From: Roseivirga sp. 4D4
GTDB lineage: Bacteria > Bacteroidota > Bacteroidia > Cytophagales > Cyclobacteriaceae
Reading direction: 5' to 3'
Assembly (NCBI RefSeq): GCF_001747095.1
Contig: NZ_MDGP01000001.1
Span: forward strand, 3,145,001-3,209,000
Length of the DNA: 64,000 nt
Notes under the pieces: model-generated
Told to the model about the DNA's origin: nothing
The model's database searches: none
What the model saw: only the letters and a program-made list of their open reading frames with translations
Shown: in pieces, positions 27,585 to 40,800 of the stretch
Position numbering within the stretch: position 1 is the stretch's first letter
Layout: every line of letters starts with the position of its first letter
Made by a program: the position numbers and the translations under genes

Positions 27585-30500
27585 TTGAAGGTCTGGGGCC
27601 TTCAAAGAGACACTACTACTATTAAAATTAAACAACCTATAGGCTGGCTGGGCTGTATGCTCATGTTTGTACTATCGACTACGCTGTATGCGCAGTCGGA
27701 TATTACTGCTATAACCGTATCTAACGAGTCGGCCACCAGTTCTACCGATAATGTCACTTCCCCTAGTGATGCCTCCAATTCAGTAAGCGCAAGTGCTGCT
27801 TATACGCTCAATTATGGTTCTGGCAATGATGTGAGGGTTGATTCCTATACCGTAGGAGGCCTTACTTATAACAACTTTGTGGCACCTGATACGCTCCTAT
27901 TAAGAAGAGTGTCCTCTTCCAGACTTGTCAATATTTGGTATCAAGACAATGGAGTGACAGCCAGTGTAGTTACCATACAGCCCACCAAAGTTGCCGAAGC
28001 AGACGCTATTTACCTTTCCAATGCCCTCAATACTGGTTATGATAATATCTTGGTAAATGATGACGACTTGGCATCAGGTAGTATTGAGGTAGAAACGGAG
28101 AGAGTAGATGTCATTTGGTACTCAGGTATTCAAACTCCAGACCCTGACGAAGCCATATTCCCGATTATAGAAAGAGGCGGGAATGACAATATTGTTGTAG
28201 CTCCTATTCTTACCCTTGACTCTAATGGCGACCCAGCCACTTATGGAACTGCCATCGGAATTAGTGAAAATGATTGGCCTGGTGTTGGACAAACCTATAC
28301 AGGCTACATCATTTTGAGGAGAGAAACCGTTGGTGTTGACCCAATTCCACTCTTGGACATTGGAAGTCAAACCGTTCAAGGTGTGGCTATCAGCTTTACC
28401 AATTTGGATATCGCTGCTGACGAAACCATTTATGGCTATTCAATATTCCCTGCAGATGTGGTAGATGGCTATACTTCAGGAACCGCCCTTGATACTACGC
28501 CCCCTGAGGTTACTATTGATAGTGGTGTTGATTTAGCTGATATCTCGACTTTCCCAACCACAACCAAATCTTCAGATTCAGGGCTAGACCTTATTGCAGG
28601 TGTAGCTGCAGGTGTTGCCAGTACAACAAATGTGATTATTGAAAACAAAGGCCCTGGAGGTTATAAAGCAGCATTGTCTACCTGGTTAAAGGCCAACGAA
28701 GCGGATGATATTACCACTTCTACTGATGGATCGACTGTCACCGATTGGCAAGATCACTGGATTGGAAACCATGACGCCACCACTGGTACTGCAGCACCTA
28801 CTTACAGAAGCACTTCCAGTACCATCAACTTTAACCCAACAGTTGATTTTACAGCTAGCGCAACAAGCTTGACCATTGCAAACAATACCGATTTTAATAC
28901 TGCCACTTCTTATACCAATAAGGGTTTAAACTTCGCATTCAGAACCAGTACTACTGACATCACTGACCGTCAGGTCATCTACGAGCAAGGTGGTAACACA
29001 AGAGGCATTATTGTATACATCCGGAGTGGAAACTTACATGTCTCTGCTTATAATAGAAATAGTGATGGCACTGGCTCTCCTTGGAATAACAGTGGAAATA
29101 TTACCACAGTAAGTACAGCCGTTGCCCTAGATACAGAGTATATCTTAACCCTAGAGCTAGATGGAAATAGCGGTACAACCGGTACACTAACACCTTACTT
29201 AAATGGAGCAAGCTTTGGGACACTCTCCAGTGTTGGGCTTCTTTTCTCTGATACCGATGGTATTGAGTTCGGAGGTTCTGATGGTTCTACTCAATATGAT
29301 GATGGAACCAATTCCAGTACCAACTCTTTCGAAGGAGAAATCTCGGAGTTAATTTACTGTAACGAGCCCGGATCGTTCACTACAGCGCAAAGGGATAGAA
29401 TAGAAAGTTATCTGGCCATTAAGTATGGCATTACGCTAGATCAGGCAATTGCCAACGATTATGTGAACTCCGCAGGAACGGTAATCTTCGATGCTACCAA
29501 TGATGAGACTGCTGGAGGATTTAAGCAATACAATAATGACATCGCAGGGATCGGTAGAGATGATGATTCTGAACTTGACCAGCCCAAGTCAAGAAGTGAA
29601 AACTCAGATGGCATCGTTATCATTGATAAAGGAAATACCATCGGAACTGATGACTCATGGCTAATCTGGGGTAATGACAATGGTGCATTGACCGAAACTA
29701 CTGCCCTCACCATGCCTGATACCATTGACGCAAGACTCACCAGAGTATGGCGCGTGGCTGAGGAAAAAGAAGTACAAACCACCTCCGTTTCTTTTGATTT
29801 AACAGGCTTAGGCCTAAGCTCCAATGCAGCAGACTTTAGTTTATTGATAGCAGGCAGTAATGCAGTAACCGTTAGTGGGAACGATGCTGACTTCAGCAAT
29901 GCTACCGTGGTCAGTGGCGGAACCTTTAATGGTAATATCATCACGTTTACCGGCATAGACCTAGAAGATGGTCAATACTTCACCTTGGGTACTGACTTTG
30001 AAACCTGTGCCCCTGGTGGAGTAGAAGCTGATCTTGCGCTGTGGTTTGAGGCTGATTCTGGTACAAATACTACAACGAATGGCTCAGATGTTACTTCATG
30101 GGAAGATCAATCGTTGAACGGCACAGATGCTGCAGAAGCCAACGGTGGCGGAACACCTGCAGAACCTACTTTTGTGACATCAGGTACAAACTTTAATCCT
30201 GCTATTTCATTTACCGATCAAAATAGTACCAACAACTCTTGGCTCAGAACATCAACTATCCCGGCCACAGCGGATATGTCTCTAATTGCTGTATATTCCA
30301 GTACTCAGGCCGATGAAAGTGGTGATAATGCAGCCTATGATGCTCCTGCCTTTGTAAGTACTGATGACAGTAACCCTGGAGCAAATTACTCACTGGGTCA
30401 GTCAGCAGGACGCGTTCATGCCAAAATAATCACTGGTGACCAGTATGGAGCACGAACTACTGGTACATTCAATGATGGAAATACTCATATTGCCTTAGCC

Positions 30501-33500
30501 ACCAGGGTACAATCAACGGCTGCCGGTTCGGTTCAACTATATATCGATGGAAACAATGAAGCCTCAGCGGTATCCGATGTTGCTACACTTAACTTAGGTA
30601 CTGGTGTCGGAATTGGTAACCACTATTCTCCCTTTGATAATAATGCTCAGTTCGCAGGAAACATTTCTGAGGTAATCATTTTCTCCGATGACCTTACCTC
30701 TGACGAAAGAAATAGAGTCGAGACCTACCTTGCTGTTAAATACGGTATTACTAAGAATTCTGCAGATGATGGAACTACTGGTTCCGTTGACGAAAGAGAT
30801 TATAGAGATTCTGAGGGTACTGTAATATGGGATTTTACAGACCAATCTTCTGGATACAACAATGATATTGCCGGTATTGGTCGTGACGATGCGCAATGCT
30901 TTGAGCAAAGACAGTCTTCAAGCATTAATTCGGATGGGCTAGTCACCATGGGCCTTGGAGGCATTGAGGCAACTAATGCCGCCAATAGTAATTCATTTAC
31001 CGCAGACAATAGCTTCCAGGTTTGGGGTAATGACAATGATGCTACAGCACAGGCAAGTGCCAATACTTCAGATGTTCCAGGAATTATCACTGAGCGAATG
31101 GAGCGTATCTGGCATGTTCAAGAAACTGGAACAGTTGGTGCTACTACCATTACTTTTGACATTTCAGGCCTAGGCTATACAGGTACTTCTGCGTCAGACT
31201 TTAACCTGATAACTTCCAGCACCTCTACCATGGCAAGTGGTACCATCACACCTGCTGCTTCATTTTCCAGCAATACGGTAACATTTACTGGGGTAAACTT
31301 CAGTGATGGAGATTTCTTTACACTAGGCACAGCAAGATCGAGTTGTGGCCCAGGGGGTATTACAACAGGTTTGGTGACTTGGCTTAGAGGGGATGAAGGT
31401 ATCACTTTGAGTGGGTCCGAGGTAACCACTTGGGCAGATCAAAACAGTAGTAATAATGCAACTGGCAGTGTGGGTAACAGGCCAGATATCGCTGACGGAA
31501 CGGTGAACTTTAACGATGCAGTAGACTTTACTTCGGCCAACTCTGACTATCTGAGTGCTTCAGGAGGTGGTTTTTATACAAACGACTACTTTGTAGTTTT
31601 TCAGCCAGACAATACCATTACGTCAGCATCAACCAATGAGTCTGTATTTACAGCTGATAGGTCTGGAGGTGATTTTGATGGGGGTGCAGCGGATTTTGCC
31701 GGACTTACACTAGGTTCGTTTACCAGTGCGTTTGCAGATGAAATCTTACTTCATGGCATGGGTGGTGGTGCAGATTGGCGTTCAGCCTTTACAGGTGCAG
31801 GGAGCATTCCTTCTGGCCAGCCTTACATATTCAACGTCAAGGATAATACCAGTAGCAGTCCTACAGGCACAGACATTTATCAAGATGGTATTACAATAAA
31901 CAATAGCTCCGCTGGAAGTTATCTTTCCGGTACCAACCTTCCATATGTCCTTGGCGCATATCATGACCTTAACCCTGCTGAAGACTTTTTCGATGGTAGA
32001 ATTGCTGAGGTGATAACCTTTTCATCAAGACTAGATGATGCCAATAGACGAAAAGTCCAATCATATCTAGCTATTAAATATGGAGTTACATTGAGTCAAG
32101 ATGGAAGTCTCTCAGCAGATGACAAGCATTACTTTGATGCGGCTGGTGATGTTATATGGAATTCAACGACCAATAGTACGTATAACAATGATATCGCAGG
32201 TATAGGCCGTGACGATCTTTCTTGTTTTAGCCAAAAACAATCGTCAAGTGTTAATTCTGACGATATTTTGACCGTAGGTTTGGGTGCTGTGGCTACAGAC
32301 AATGCAGCCAACATCAACACTTTTGCTGATGATGGTGATTACCTAGTTTGGGGTAATGATGATGGTGCTACTGCAGAGGCAAGTAAAAACACGGTTGATG
32401 TACCTAACTCTGTCTCTGAGCGTATGACTCGTATCTGGAAGGTTGAAGATACAGGTACTGTCGGGGAAACAGAACTCCAGTTTGATCTGACGGGCCTAGG
32501 CTACTCCGTGGCAGATCCTACTGCCTTCACACTCTTGGTGGGAGGTACAGCTACCATGGCTGATGCCACAGTAATTACTGGAGGTACATTAAATGGTAAC
32601 GTACTATCATTTACAGGCGTTGACCTCACTGATGGGCAATTCTTTACCATCGGCACAGGAATTACCATTTGTGGACCGGGCGGTGTCAATACAAACATTG
32701 CACTGTGGTTAAAAGCAGATGTTGAAGTATTCTCAGACGCTGGAACAACAGCGGCTGTCGATGGTAATGATGTACAACAATGGAACGATCAAGGTACGGC
32801 TAACTTAAATGCATCTGAAGTAGCACTAGGTGGTGCAGGACCAATTGAGCCTACCTTCCAAACCAGTGAAATCAACTTTAACCCTGTAGTTAATTTTACC
32901 GACCCTGGTTCTACCAATAACTCCTATATGAGAACTGGAGCGGCTTCAGCCGGAACGGTCAATGGTGACTTCACGCTCATCTCAGTCTTTAAGACAGGAC
33001 AAACCTCTGGAACTGCAAACGATAATGTAAACTCTCCTGCCCTACTCAGTACAAGATCGGGGTCAGGCTTAGATAATGCTATTGGTATGGAGAATGGCAC
33101 CATTTGGGTAAATGCAGATTCGGATGCAGCATTTGAAGTCGAAACAACTAGTACTTATAATAACAATCTTCCACACATTGCCATGGGAATCAGAGATGTA
33201 AGTACTGGTGACCTATCCCTATATGTCGATGCAGCGCAAGATGCTACAGCAACTGGTATAACTACAAGCTTGACGAATGCGGATGGTGGCTTCGGTATCG
33301 GTAATCATTTCACCTCAGATGTGGATGCGCAGTATGCAGGAGACATCGCTGAAACCATTGCCTTCAATCAGATCTTGACTTCAGATGAAAGAAATAGGGT
33401 AGAGTCTTACCTGGCCCTCAAATATGGAATCACTCTTGCAGGTGCTGATGATGGCACTACCGGATCGGTGGATGAAAGAGATTATCGTGGGGGTGATGGA

Positions 33501-34571
33501 GGCACTATTTGGGATTACAGCGGTAAGACTACTTACTCTAATGACATCTTCGGTATAGGTAGAGATGACCTTTCATGCCTTGATCAAACCCAATCCAAAA
33601 GTGCTAATAGTGATGCCATCGTTACCATAAACAATACGGGAGGATTTAGTGTTGACGATTCTTGGCTGGTATCTGGTAATGATAATGCTGCTTTAGAAGC
33701 CACTAGAAATACTGAAAGACCAGCAACAATCAACAGTAGGCTCAACAGGGAGTGGCAAGTACAAGAAACTGGTACTGTCGGAACAGTAGAGTTGACATTT
33801 GATCTTTCAAGTGTTACCGGTACTGCATCTGGTAGCAACAACCTCACGCAAACCCGCTTAATGGTTGATGATGATGGAGACTTCTCTAACGGTGGAACCA
33901 CGCTAATCTCTCCTAGTGCCACTAATGGCGGTAGTCAGACTGTGACCTTCCAGGTGAATTTTACTGATGGCCAATACTATACCCTAGGTTCTATTGAAAA
34001 CGATGCGCTTCCGATCACTTTGATATCCTTTGACGTAAACAACTACAAAGATGATCAGGTCAAACTCGATTGGGTAACAGCTTCTGAGGTCAATAATGCT
34101 TTCTATACCATTGAAAGAAGTACAGATGGGGTGAATTTTGAGACCGTTGCTAATCTTGACGGTGCAGGTAATAGCAGTGACTTATTGTATTACACTTTCG
34201 TTGATGTGAATCCGCTTAATGGAACCTCCTTCTATCGTTTAAAACAGACCGACTTTGGTGGCGAGTTCGACTATTCTGAAATCCGATCCGTAAAGGTGGA
34301 AAGACAGTTTGAAGCGAACTTTAGTGCTTACCCTAACCCTATAGTGCAAGGGGAAAGTTTAACAATCAACTACACAGTGGAGTCGGACCAAGTACTCAGT
34401 CTTACTATACTGAGTAATACGGGCCAGGTGATCCATAGACAAGAACAGCAAGTATATGCTTCTCAGCAATCTTTCCAGATCCAAACTGACAAGATGAAAA
34501 AAGGTCTCAACTTATTGAGAATATTGGATCGAGATAATAACACGAAAATTCTCAAAATTCTGGTCAGATAG
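27585..34571 (+). CDS. Giant modular T9SS-targeted surface protein B (about 2328 aa)
   Basis: Second paralogue. Start uncertain: the frame opens at a GTG at 27495, but that gives a 66-residue leader and the GTG sits in a motif shared with the leaders of genes C and D; the TTG at 27585 gives a normal 36-residue signal peptide (hydrophobic MLMFVLSTTLYAQ). Counting from 27495, modules begin near residues 386 (GPGGYKAAL), 838 (CAPGGVEAD), 1284 (CGPGGITTG) and 1726 (CGPGGVNTN); stalk at 2172 (LPITLISF); T9SS domain at 2279 (YPNPIVQG). Slots read alpha, delta, epsilon, delta: it is the only one with a delta module twice, and slot 3 (epsilon, with DYFVVFQPDNTI and ILLHGMGGGADW) is unique. Same head, IGRDD domain and stalk as its sisters. 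Surface location is inferred from the sorting domain. Confidence 0.83.
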   Translation: MKVWGLQRDTTTIKIKQPIGWLGCMLMFVLSTTLYAQSDITAITVSNESATSSTDNVTSPSDASNSVSASAAYTLNYGSGNDVRVDSYTVGGLTYNNFVAPDTLLLRRVSSSRLVNIWYQDNGVTASVVTIQPTKVAEADAIYLSNALNTGYDNILVNDDDLASGSIEVETERVDVIWYSGIQTPDPDEAIFPIIERGGNDNIVVAPILTLDSNGDPATYGTAIGISENDWPGVGQTYTGYIILRRETVGVDPIPLLDIGSQTVQGVAISFTNLDIAADETIYGYSIFPADVVDGYTSGTALDTTPPEVTIDSGVDLADISTFPTTTKSSDSGLDLIAGVAAGVASTTNVIIENKGPGGYKAALSTWLKANEADDITTSTDGSTVTDWQDHWIGNHDATTGTAAPTYRSTSSTINFNPTVDFTASATSLTIANNTDFNTATSYTNKGLNFAFRTSTTDITDRQVIYEQGGNTRGIIVYIRSGNLHVSAYNRNSDGTGSPWNNSGNITTVSTAVALDTEYILTLELDGNSGTTGTLTPYLNGASFGTLSSVGLLFSDTDGIEFGGSDGSTQYDDGTNSSTNSFEGEISELIYCNEPGSFTTAQRDRIESYLAIKYGITLDQAIANDYVNSAGTVIFDATNDETAGGFKQYNNDIAGIGRDDDSELDQPKSRSENSDGIVIIDKGNTIGTDDSWLIWGNDNGALTETTALTMPDTIDARLTRVWRVAEEKEVQTTSVSFDLTGLGLSSNAADFSLLIAGSNAVTVSGNDADFSNATVVSGGTFNGNIITFTGIDLEDGQYFTLGTDFETCAPGGVEADLALWFEADSGTNTTTNGSDVTSWEDQSLNGTDAAEANGGGTPAEPTFVTSGTNFNPAISFTDQNSTNNSWLRTSTIPATADMSLIAVYSSTQADESGDNAAYDAPAFVSTDDSNPGANYSLGQSAGRVHAKIITGDQYGARTTGTFNDGNTHIALATRVQSTAAGSVQLYIDGNNEASAVSDVATLNLGTGVGIGNHYSPFDNNAQFAGNISEVIIFSDDLTSDERNRVETYLAVKYGITKNSADDGTTGSVDERDYRDSEGTVIWDFTDQSSGYNNDIAGIGRDDAQCFEQRQSSSINSDGLVTMGLGGIEATNAANSNSFTADNSFQVWGNDNDATAQASANTSDVPGIITERMERIWHVQETGTVGATTITFDISGLGYTGTSASDFNLITSSTSTMASGTITPAASFSSNTVTFTGVNFSDGDFFTLGTARSSCGPGGITTGLVTWLRGDEGITLSGSEVTTWADQNSSNNATGSVGNRPDIADGTVNFNDAVDFTSANSDYLSASGGGFYTNDYFVVFQPDNTITSASTNESVFTADRSGGDFDGGAADFAGLTLGSFTSAFADEILLHGMGGGADWRSAFTGAGSIPSGQPYIFNVKDNTSSSPTGTDIYQDGITINNSSAGSYLSGTNLPYVLGAYHDLNPAEDFFDGRIAEVITFSSRLDDANRRKVQSYLAIKYGVTLSQDGSLSADDKHYFDAAGDVIWNSTTNSTYNNDIAGIGRDDLSCFSQKQSSSVNSDDILTVGLGAVATDNAANINTFADDGDYLVWGNDDGATAEASKNTVDVPNSVSERMTRIWKVEDTGTVGETELQFDLTGLGYSVADPTAFTLLVGGTATMADATVITGGTLNGNVLSFTGVDLTDGQFFTIGTGITICGPGGVNTNIALWLKADVEVFSDAGTTAAVDGNDVQQWNDQGTANLNASEVALGGAGPIEPTFQTSEINFNPVVNFTDPGSTNNSYMRTGAASAGTVNGDFTLISVFKTGQTSGTANDNVNSPALLSTRSGSGLDNAIGMENGTIWVNADSDAAFEVETTSTYNNNLPHIAMGIRDVSTGDLSLYVDAAQDATATGITTSLTNADGGFGIGNHFTSDVDAQYAGDIAETIAFNQILTSDERNRVESYLALKYGITLAGADDGTTGSVDERDYRGGDGGTIWDYSGKTTYSNDIFGIGRDDLSCLDQTQSKSANSDAIVTINNTGGFSVDDSWLVSGNDNAALEATRNTERPATINSRLNREWQVQETGTVGTVELTFDLSSVTGTASGSNNLTQTRLMVDDDGDFSNGGTTLISPSATNGGSQTVTFQVNFTDGQYYTLGSIENDALPITLISFDVNNYKDDQVKLDWVTASEVNNAFYTIERSTDGVNFETVANLDGAGNSSDLLYYTFVDVNPLNGTSFYRLKQTDFGGEFDYSEIRSVKVERQFEANFSAYPNPIVQGESLTINYTVESDQVLSLTILSNTGQVIHRQEQQVYASQQSFQIQTDKMKKGLNLLRILDRDNNTKILKILVR

Positions 34572-34892
34572 AGGCTTAGTAAAAAGCTCAATTAAGGCAG
34601 TTTCACAACACTCAATCTACAAATCCAACTGAGCATATACTCTGTTCAGATATAAATAACGGCTTTTCAAATACAATTCATTGATGTTCGTATTTTTTGG
34701 GAGGTCAAAAATTATTTGAATATTTATACATAGCCCACTACAACACTGCGGCTCTTTACCGCTCATCACAGCCTTAAAAACACCCTGTCAATATTTTTTT
34801 CGAACAAAAAAATAAAAAGTAGGGTGCTCGTACCATAAATTTGTACTATCATTAAAGTACAATTAAGCCGAATGGCTTAACACCTAAACATC
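34572..34892. other. 321-base intergenic region between giant genes B and C
   Basis: AT-rich, no supportable ORF or RNA. No clear terminator for B. It contains a half-site TTTTTTGGGAGG near 34695, the motif AGTAGGGTG at 34818-34826 (shared with the leader of gene D), and a candidate promoter/operator at 34836-34862. Confidence 0.5.
34836..34862 (+). promoter_or_regulatory. Candidate -7 element and overlapping dyad before giant gene C
   Basis: TAAATTTG (34836-34843) fits TAnnTTTG, about 50 bases before the GTG start. It overlaps the dyad TTGTACT-N8-AGTACAA (34841-34862), placed where a repressor or an RNA hairpin at the transcript start would lie. No TTTG was found at -33. Confidence 0.35.
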
Positions 34893-37800
34893 GTGGTAAT
34901 CAATACTAGACTTCACATAGTTCTATACTGTGTGCTGATGCTCCTCCTACGCCCGAGTGTCAGTGGTCAGACCGTTATCTCCACAATAAATACATCGACC
35001 TCTACAGGCACCACAACCACCACGCTGGTTACATCGCCTAGTGATGCTGGCAATAGCATTTTAGCCAATACCCAATACAACATTAATTATGGCCAGGGAA
35101 ACAATGTTGGAGTCAGTTCCTATGTAGTTTCAGGAACAACTTATGATCGGTTCCTAGCTCCCGATACGGTAATCTTATTAAGGCGAGTGACCAACGATAG
35201 ACTGGTGAACATTTGGTATCAGTTAAATCAAATCAACACAACACCCAATCCCGATGAGCTGGATATCGATCCCGATATAGTAGCAGAAGCGGATGCCATT
35301 TATCTTTCCGGAAACCTCAATGCAGGTTATGACAACATCCTTGTAAACGATGATGACTTAGCTTCCGGAAGTATTGAAGTAGAAACAGAAAGAGTAGATG
35401 TCATCTGGTATTCAGGTATTCAAAGTTCTAGCCCAACAACTTCTGTATTCCCGATAATCGAACGAGGTGGAAATGACAACATCGTAATCGCCCCAATCAC
35501 TTCACTGGATTCTAATGGTGACCCTGCCACCTACGGAACAGCAGTAGGCATAGGAGAAAATTTCTGGCCTGGGTCTGGACAGACATTCAGTCAATATTTA
35601 ATTCTCAGAAGACAAGCCGTAGGTGATGATCCTATTCCATTGATTGAGATTGGTTCGCAAGTGGTGCAGGGGGTTGCCGTGTCCTTTTCTGAAATGGGAA
35701 TTTCAGCTGGGCAAAGTATTTTCGGTTATTCTCTATTTGCTGCTGATGTAGTCAGTGGGTATACTCAAGGCAGTACACTAACTAGTGGAACTGTGACCAT
35801 TGCGGGGGGTGTCTCTCTTGACGATATAACCACTTTCCCTTCCAATACCCTCTCATCAGATTCAGGCTTAGACCTAGTGGCTGGGGTATCTGCTGCGGTA
35901 GCAAGTGATGACAATTTGATTGAAACCGTTGGGCCAGGCGGATACAAAGATGCACTGAGAACCTGGCTCAAAGCCAATGATGGAGCTTTTGTCACCAGTG
36001 GAGGTGCGGCTTCTACAGAAGGAACCAATGTAGGGTTTTGGGAAGACCAGTCCGCTGGAAATCATGATTACACCACTTCCGGAACAGCACCCACATTCAG
36101 AAGTAGCACCAGTAGTATCAATTTTAACCCCACCGTTGATTTCGTAGAAAATGCTGAAAGAGCCCTAGCTACTGCAAACAATGCCGACTACAACGACAAA
36201 GTATCCAATACCGGTTTCTTGTCAAAAGGAATCAATATTGCCTTTAGAACAAATGCCAACGACATCACCACAAAACAACAGCTATTTGAAGAGGGTGGTG
36301 GTACCAATGGCCTTGGAATCTACATCAGAGCTGGCAATCTCCACTTGTCCGTTTGGAACCGTGGCGCTCAGGCCCAAGGCGATTGGAATGATGACGCCAG
36401 CGGTGTTGAAACTGTATCGACAAGTTTAGCGCTAGATACTGAATATATTGTGACCCTCGAATTTGATGGTGATGACTCAGGCTCGAAAAATGGCACCATT
36501 ACCGGCTACCTCAATGGTCAGTCCTTCGGAGTACTTTCTGACCCCTTCAGTCAGGGTGTTGGTCTACTGTATGATCACACAGGAGGGATTGAGCTTGGTG
36601 ACTCCGATGGGTCCAGATACGATGATGGAGGAACATCAGCCACTTCATTCGAGGGAGAAATTGCAGAGTTTATTTATTGCAATGAACCGGCATCCTTTCC
36701 GCTTGCGCAAAGGCAAAGGATAGAAAGTTATCTGGCGATTAAATACGGTATTACACTCGACCAGTCTACACCGATCAACTATGTGAATTCTGACGGTACT
36801 ATAATTTTCAATACCACACAGAACGCCTCTCTTGGAGGTTTCTTAGAGTATAACAATGATATTGCCGGCATCGGACGAGATGACGACTCAGAACTGGACC
36901 AACCCGCTTCAAAAAGTGAGAATGCAGGTAGTGTAGTGACTATTGATAGAGGGGCTACCATTTCAACGGATGACACATGGCTGATTTGGGGAAATGATGG
37001 TGGGGCCTTGACCGAAAGTTCGTCTGTCAGTTCCCCGAGTAATATAGACACCAGGCTGGAGCGCGTATGGCGTGTGGCAGAAAGAAATGAAGTACAAACG
37101 ACTTCTGTGTCCTTTGACTTGACGGGACTCGGTCTAAGCACTGATGCCGCTGATTTTAGCTTATTGGTTGCCTCCAACAGTTCCAATGCCGATTTCAGTA
37201 ATGCTACCGTTTTAACTGGAGGAACCTTTAACGGAAATGTAATCACCTTTACTGGAGTAGATCTAGATGATGCGCAGTACTTTACCCTTGGTACAGCATT
37301 TTTCTTCTGTACGCCAGGGAGATATAATGACGGTATTCAAACATGGCTACGAGCAGACGAAGGAGTAACTACGGCAACAGAAGGAGCTAACGTCACCTTA
37401 TGGGCTGACCAAACACCAACGGGAAATAATGGCACTAACCTAACCGCGCCTGTCTACCGCGCAACCACTAACCTCATCAATGATAACCCTACAATAGACT
37501 TTAGCACCGGTAGTACGGGTTTAGCCCTGCCAACCATCGCAGGACTGAATAGTGGAGAGTCCCTTTCCAAAAAATTTACTATCGCTTTTAAAACTGGCGA
37601 TATAACACCTACTACCAAACAAGTCATTTATGAGCAAGGTGGGGCCACCAGAGGCCTTAACGTATATATCGAATCCAGTACCCTTCATATATCTGGATGG
37701 AATCAGGCAAGTGATGGAACTGGCGCACCATGGAACACTGCTGGAGCAATTACAACTGTGAATACCACGTCTATTGCATCCAATACAACTTATGTCCTCA

Positions 37801-40800
37801 CCTTTGACTATGCGGGAAATGATGCCATTACAGGAAACATTACGGGCTATTTGAATGGACAAAGCTTTGGGACTCCACTGGCCAATGTTGGGAGGCTCTA
37901 CTCGCATACTGATGCTATTGGACTTGGTGATGAGAACAGTGCCTCACGTTATGATGACGGTACCACCTCAGGAGCTTTGTCTTTTGATGGGTTTATCTCT
38001 GAAATAAGCTATTATGATTCCCCATCTTCCTATCTCGCCACAGACAGGAACAGAATAGAAACCAGCATGGCCATTAAGTATGGCATTACGCTTGACCAAA
38101 CCTCCGCGACAAATTATACCAGATCAGATGCTACCACCATATGGGATGCCACAACCAACGCAACTTACAACAATGATATTGCTGGCATTGGCAGAGATGA
38201 TGACGCCTGTCTTGATCAAAAACAATCTCAGAGCGAAAACGCTGGGAGTATTGTAAAAATGGGATTAAATACGATTGAGGCTAATAACGCAAGTAATTCA
38301 AATACTTTTGATGATGATGGAGACTTCTTAGTCTGGGGTAACGATGGAGACTTTGCAGACCAGGCAAATGCCAATACAAGCGACCTTCCTGGTAGTGTTA
38401 CGGAGAGAATGGAGCGCATCTGGAAAGTGGATGATACTGGTTTGGTCGGTGCTACTGAAATCTCATTCGACCTGACAGGTTTAGGCTATGGAACAAACCT
38501 CACTGACTTTCAACTTATCGTCTCTAACAGTTCCACAATGGCCTCGGGAACCACCATTCCAGCTGCAAGTTATGACGTGGGGACCAATACTGTGACTTTT
38601 ACGGGGGTTGATCTAACTGATGGTCAGTTCTTTACTTTAGGAACCGGTCGAGACCAGTGCGGCCCTGGTGGAGTAACCGCTGATCTTGAACTCTGGTTGC
38701 GCGCTGACCTACAAGTATTCAATACGGGAACCACCCAAGCGACTGATGGACAAACGGTAGCAACCTGGGCAGACCAAAGTCTCAGTGGTGCAGATGCCAC
38801 GGACCCTTCGAACCTAACGACATTCGAAACCAATACGGTGAACTTTAACCCTGCCATTGAATTCAACAATGACGCTACTTCTTTAGAAGGTACTATCACC
38901 ACTACTGCCGCTGGTCTTAGTTTTATAACTGCAGGCTTTATCAATAGCTCCTCGGGAACAGATGATGCGTTATTTGAATTTAGGGGAGGAACTTCAGATG
39001 ATAGAAGTTTCCTAATTAATTCAAGGTATGGTGGCAACACAGCTTACTCTAGTAACTTTAATGAAGATGCATGGAATATTTGGTCGGTAGATCACCCTTC
39101 AGGAAATACCGCCAACCTCTTCCAAAATGGAGCTTCATTCGAATCAAGCTATAATGCGAATCTTTCAGATGCAGGCTTAGGAACATACAATTATACGCTC
39201 GGGGATGACGATGATGCAGGAAACGACTTTGTAGGATTCCTGGGAGATGTGATTGCCTACCAAGGCTCATTCACCGGAACTGAAAGACAACAAATAGAAA
39301 CTTACTTGGCAATTAAATATGGCGTTACAATAGATCAGACCAGTGCAACAAACTACCTTTTTTCTGATGGGTCTACAGTGATTTGGAATGCCACCACTAA
39401 TTCTGCATACAATAATGATATTGCAGGAATAGGTAGAGATGATGCCTCTTGTTTCAGCCAGAAGCAATCTGCAAGTATCAATAGTGATGATATACTTACA
39501 GTTGGCCTGGGCTCCGTAGCTGTTGATAATGCAAGTAATAGCAATTCCTTTGCCGATGATGGGGACTACTTAATATGGGGTAATGACAATGGTTCTACCA
39601 ACCAAGCCAATGACAATACATCTGACCTCCCTTCCTCTTTGGCAAGTAGAATGGAGAGAATCTGGAAAGTTCAAGATAACGGAACGGTAGGCAACACTGA
39701 ATTGCAATTCGATCTAGCAGGGCTTGGCTATAGTACTGCTGATGCAAGTGGTTACTCTCTATTAATAGGTAATACCGCCACCATGGCGGATGCCACAATT
39801 GTTACTGGCGGCACCTTCAACGGAGATGTCCTATCTTTTAGCGGGGTTGACCTTACAGATGGTCAGTTTTTCACAATTGGTACATCATTTGAAACCTGCG
39901 GTCCAGGAGGTGTAAATGCGAATATTGCCCTGTGGTTAAGAGGTGATTTAGAAGTGTTCTCAGATGCCGGAACTACGCCTGCGGTAGATGGAAATGATGT
40001 ACAACAATGGAACGATCAAAGTTCTCCTCAAGATAATGGCTCAGAAAGCAATCTGGGAGGTGCTAATCCGGTGGAACCTACCTTTGAAACAGAAGAAATT
40101 AACTTTAACCCGGCCCTAAGGTTCTCTGATCCTAATTCAAATAACGCTGCCTATATAGAAACCACTTCTAACAATGTTTCTGGAGATATGACCCTAATCT
40201 CTGTGTTTAAAACTGGTCAGGTGGACGGTACAGCGGGCGATTTTGTGAATTCTCCAGCACTGATTGGTGCTAGTGAAACTTCCAGCACTGCTGACTATGG
40301 TCTCGGTATGGAAAATGGGACAGTATGGATTAATGCTAATACCGGCACAGGATTCGATGCCGAAACATCTTCGACCTACAATGATAATTTACCACATATG
40401 GCCCTTGCCACCAGAGTTCAGTCCAGTGGGGCTGTTGCAATATTTGTGGATGGAGCCTCTGCCGCAACAGGAACCGGTGTCACCACGGCACTAACAGGGC
40501 CTACTTCATTTGGTATTGGCAACCATAGTGATGGAGACGTACAAGCACAGTTTGCTGGAGATATTGCTGAAACTATCGTGTTCTCAACCGCTTTAACCGC
40601 CAATGAAAGAACCAGAGTTGAATCCTACCTTGGTATTAAATACGGTATCACTAGAGATGTGGCCTCGCTACCCGCGGCAGAACAAGATTACCTGGCAGCT
40701 GATGGAGGAATTGTCTGGGATTATGATGGTCAGGGCACCACTTATTACAATGATATCTTCGGAATCGGTAGGGATGACCTCTCATGTTTCGAGCAAACAC

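Noticed and set aside
29459..29956. Long minus-strand open frames opposite the giant genes (also near 36779-37246, 22602-23087, 44259-45029)
   Set aside because: They recur at the same place in each module copy and translate to Val/Ser/Pro-rich sequence without start signals; they are by-products of the Asp/Asn/Gly/Thr codons of the sense strand.
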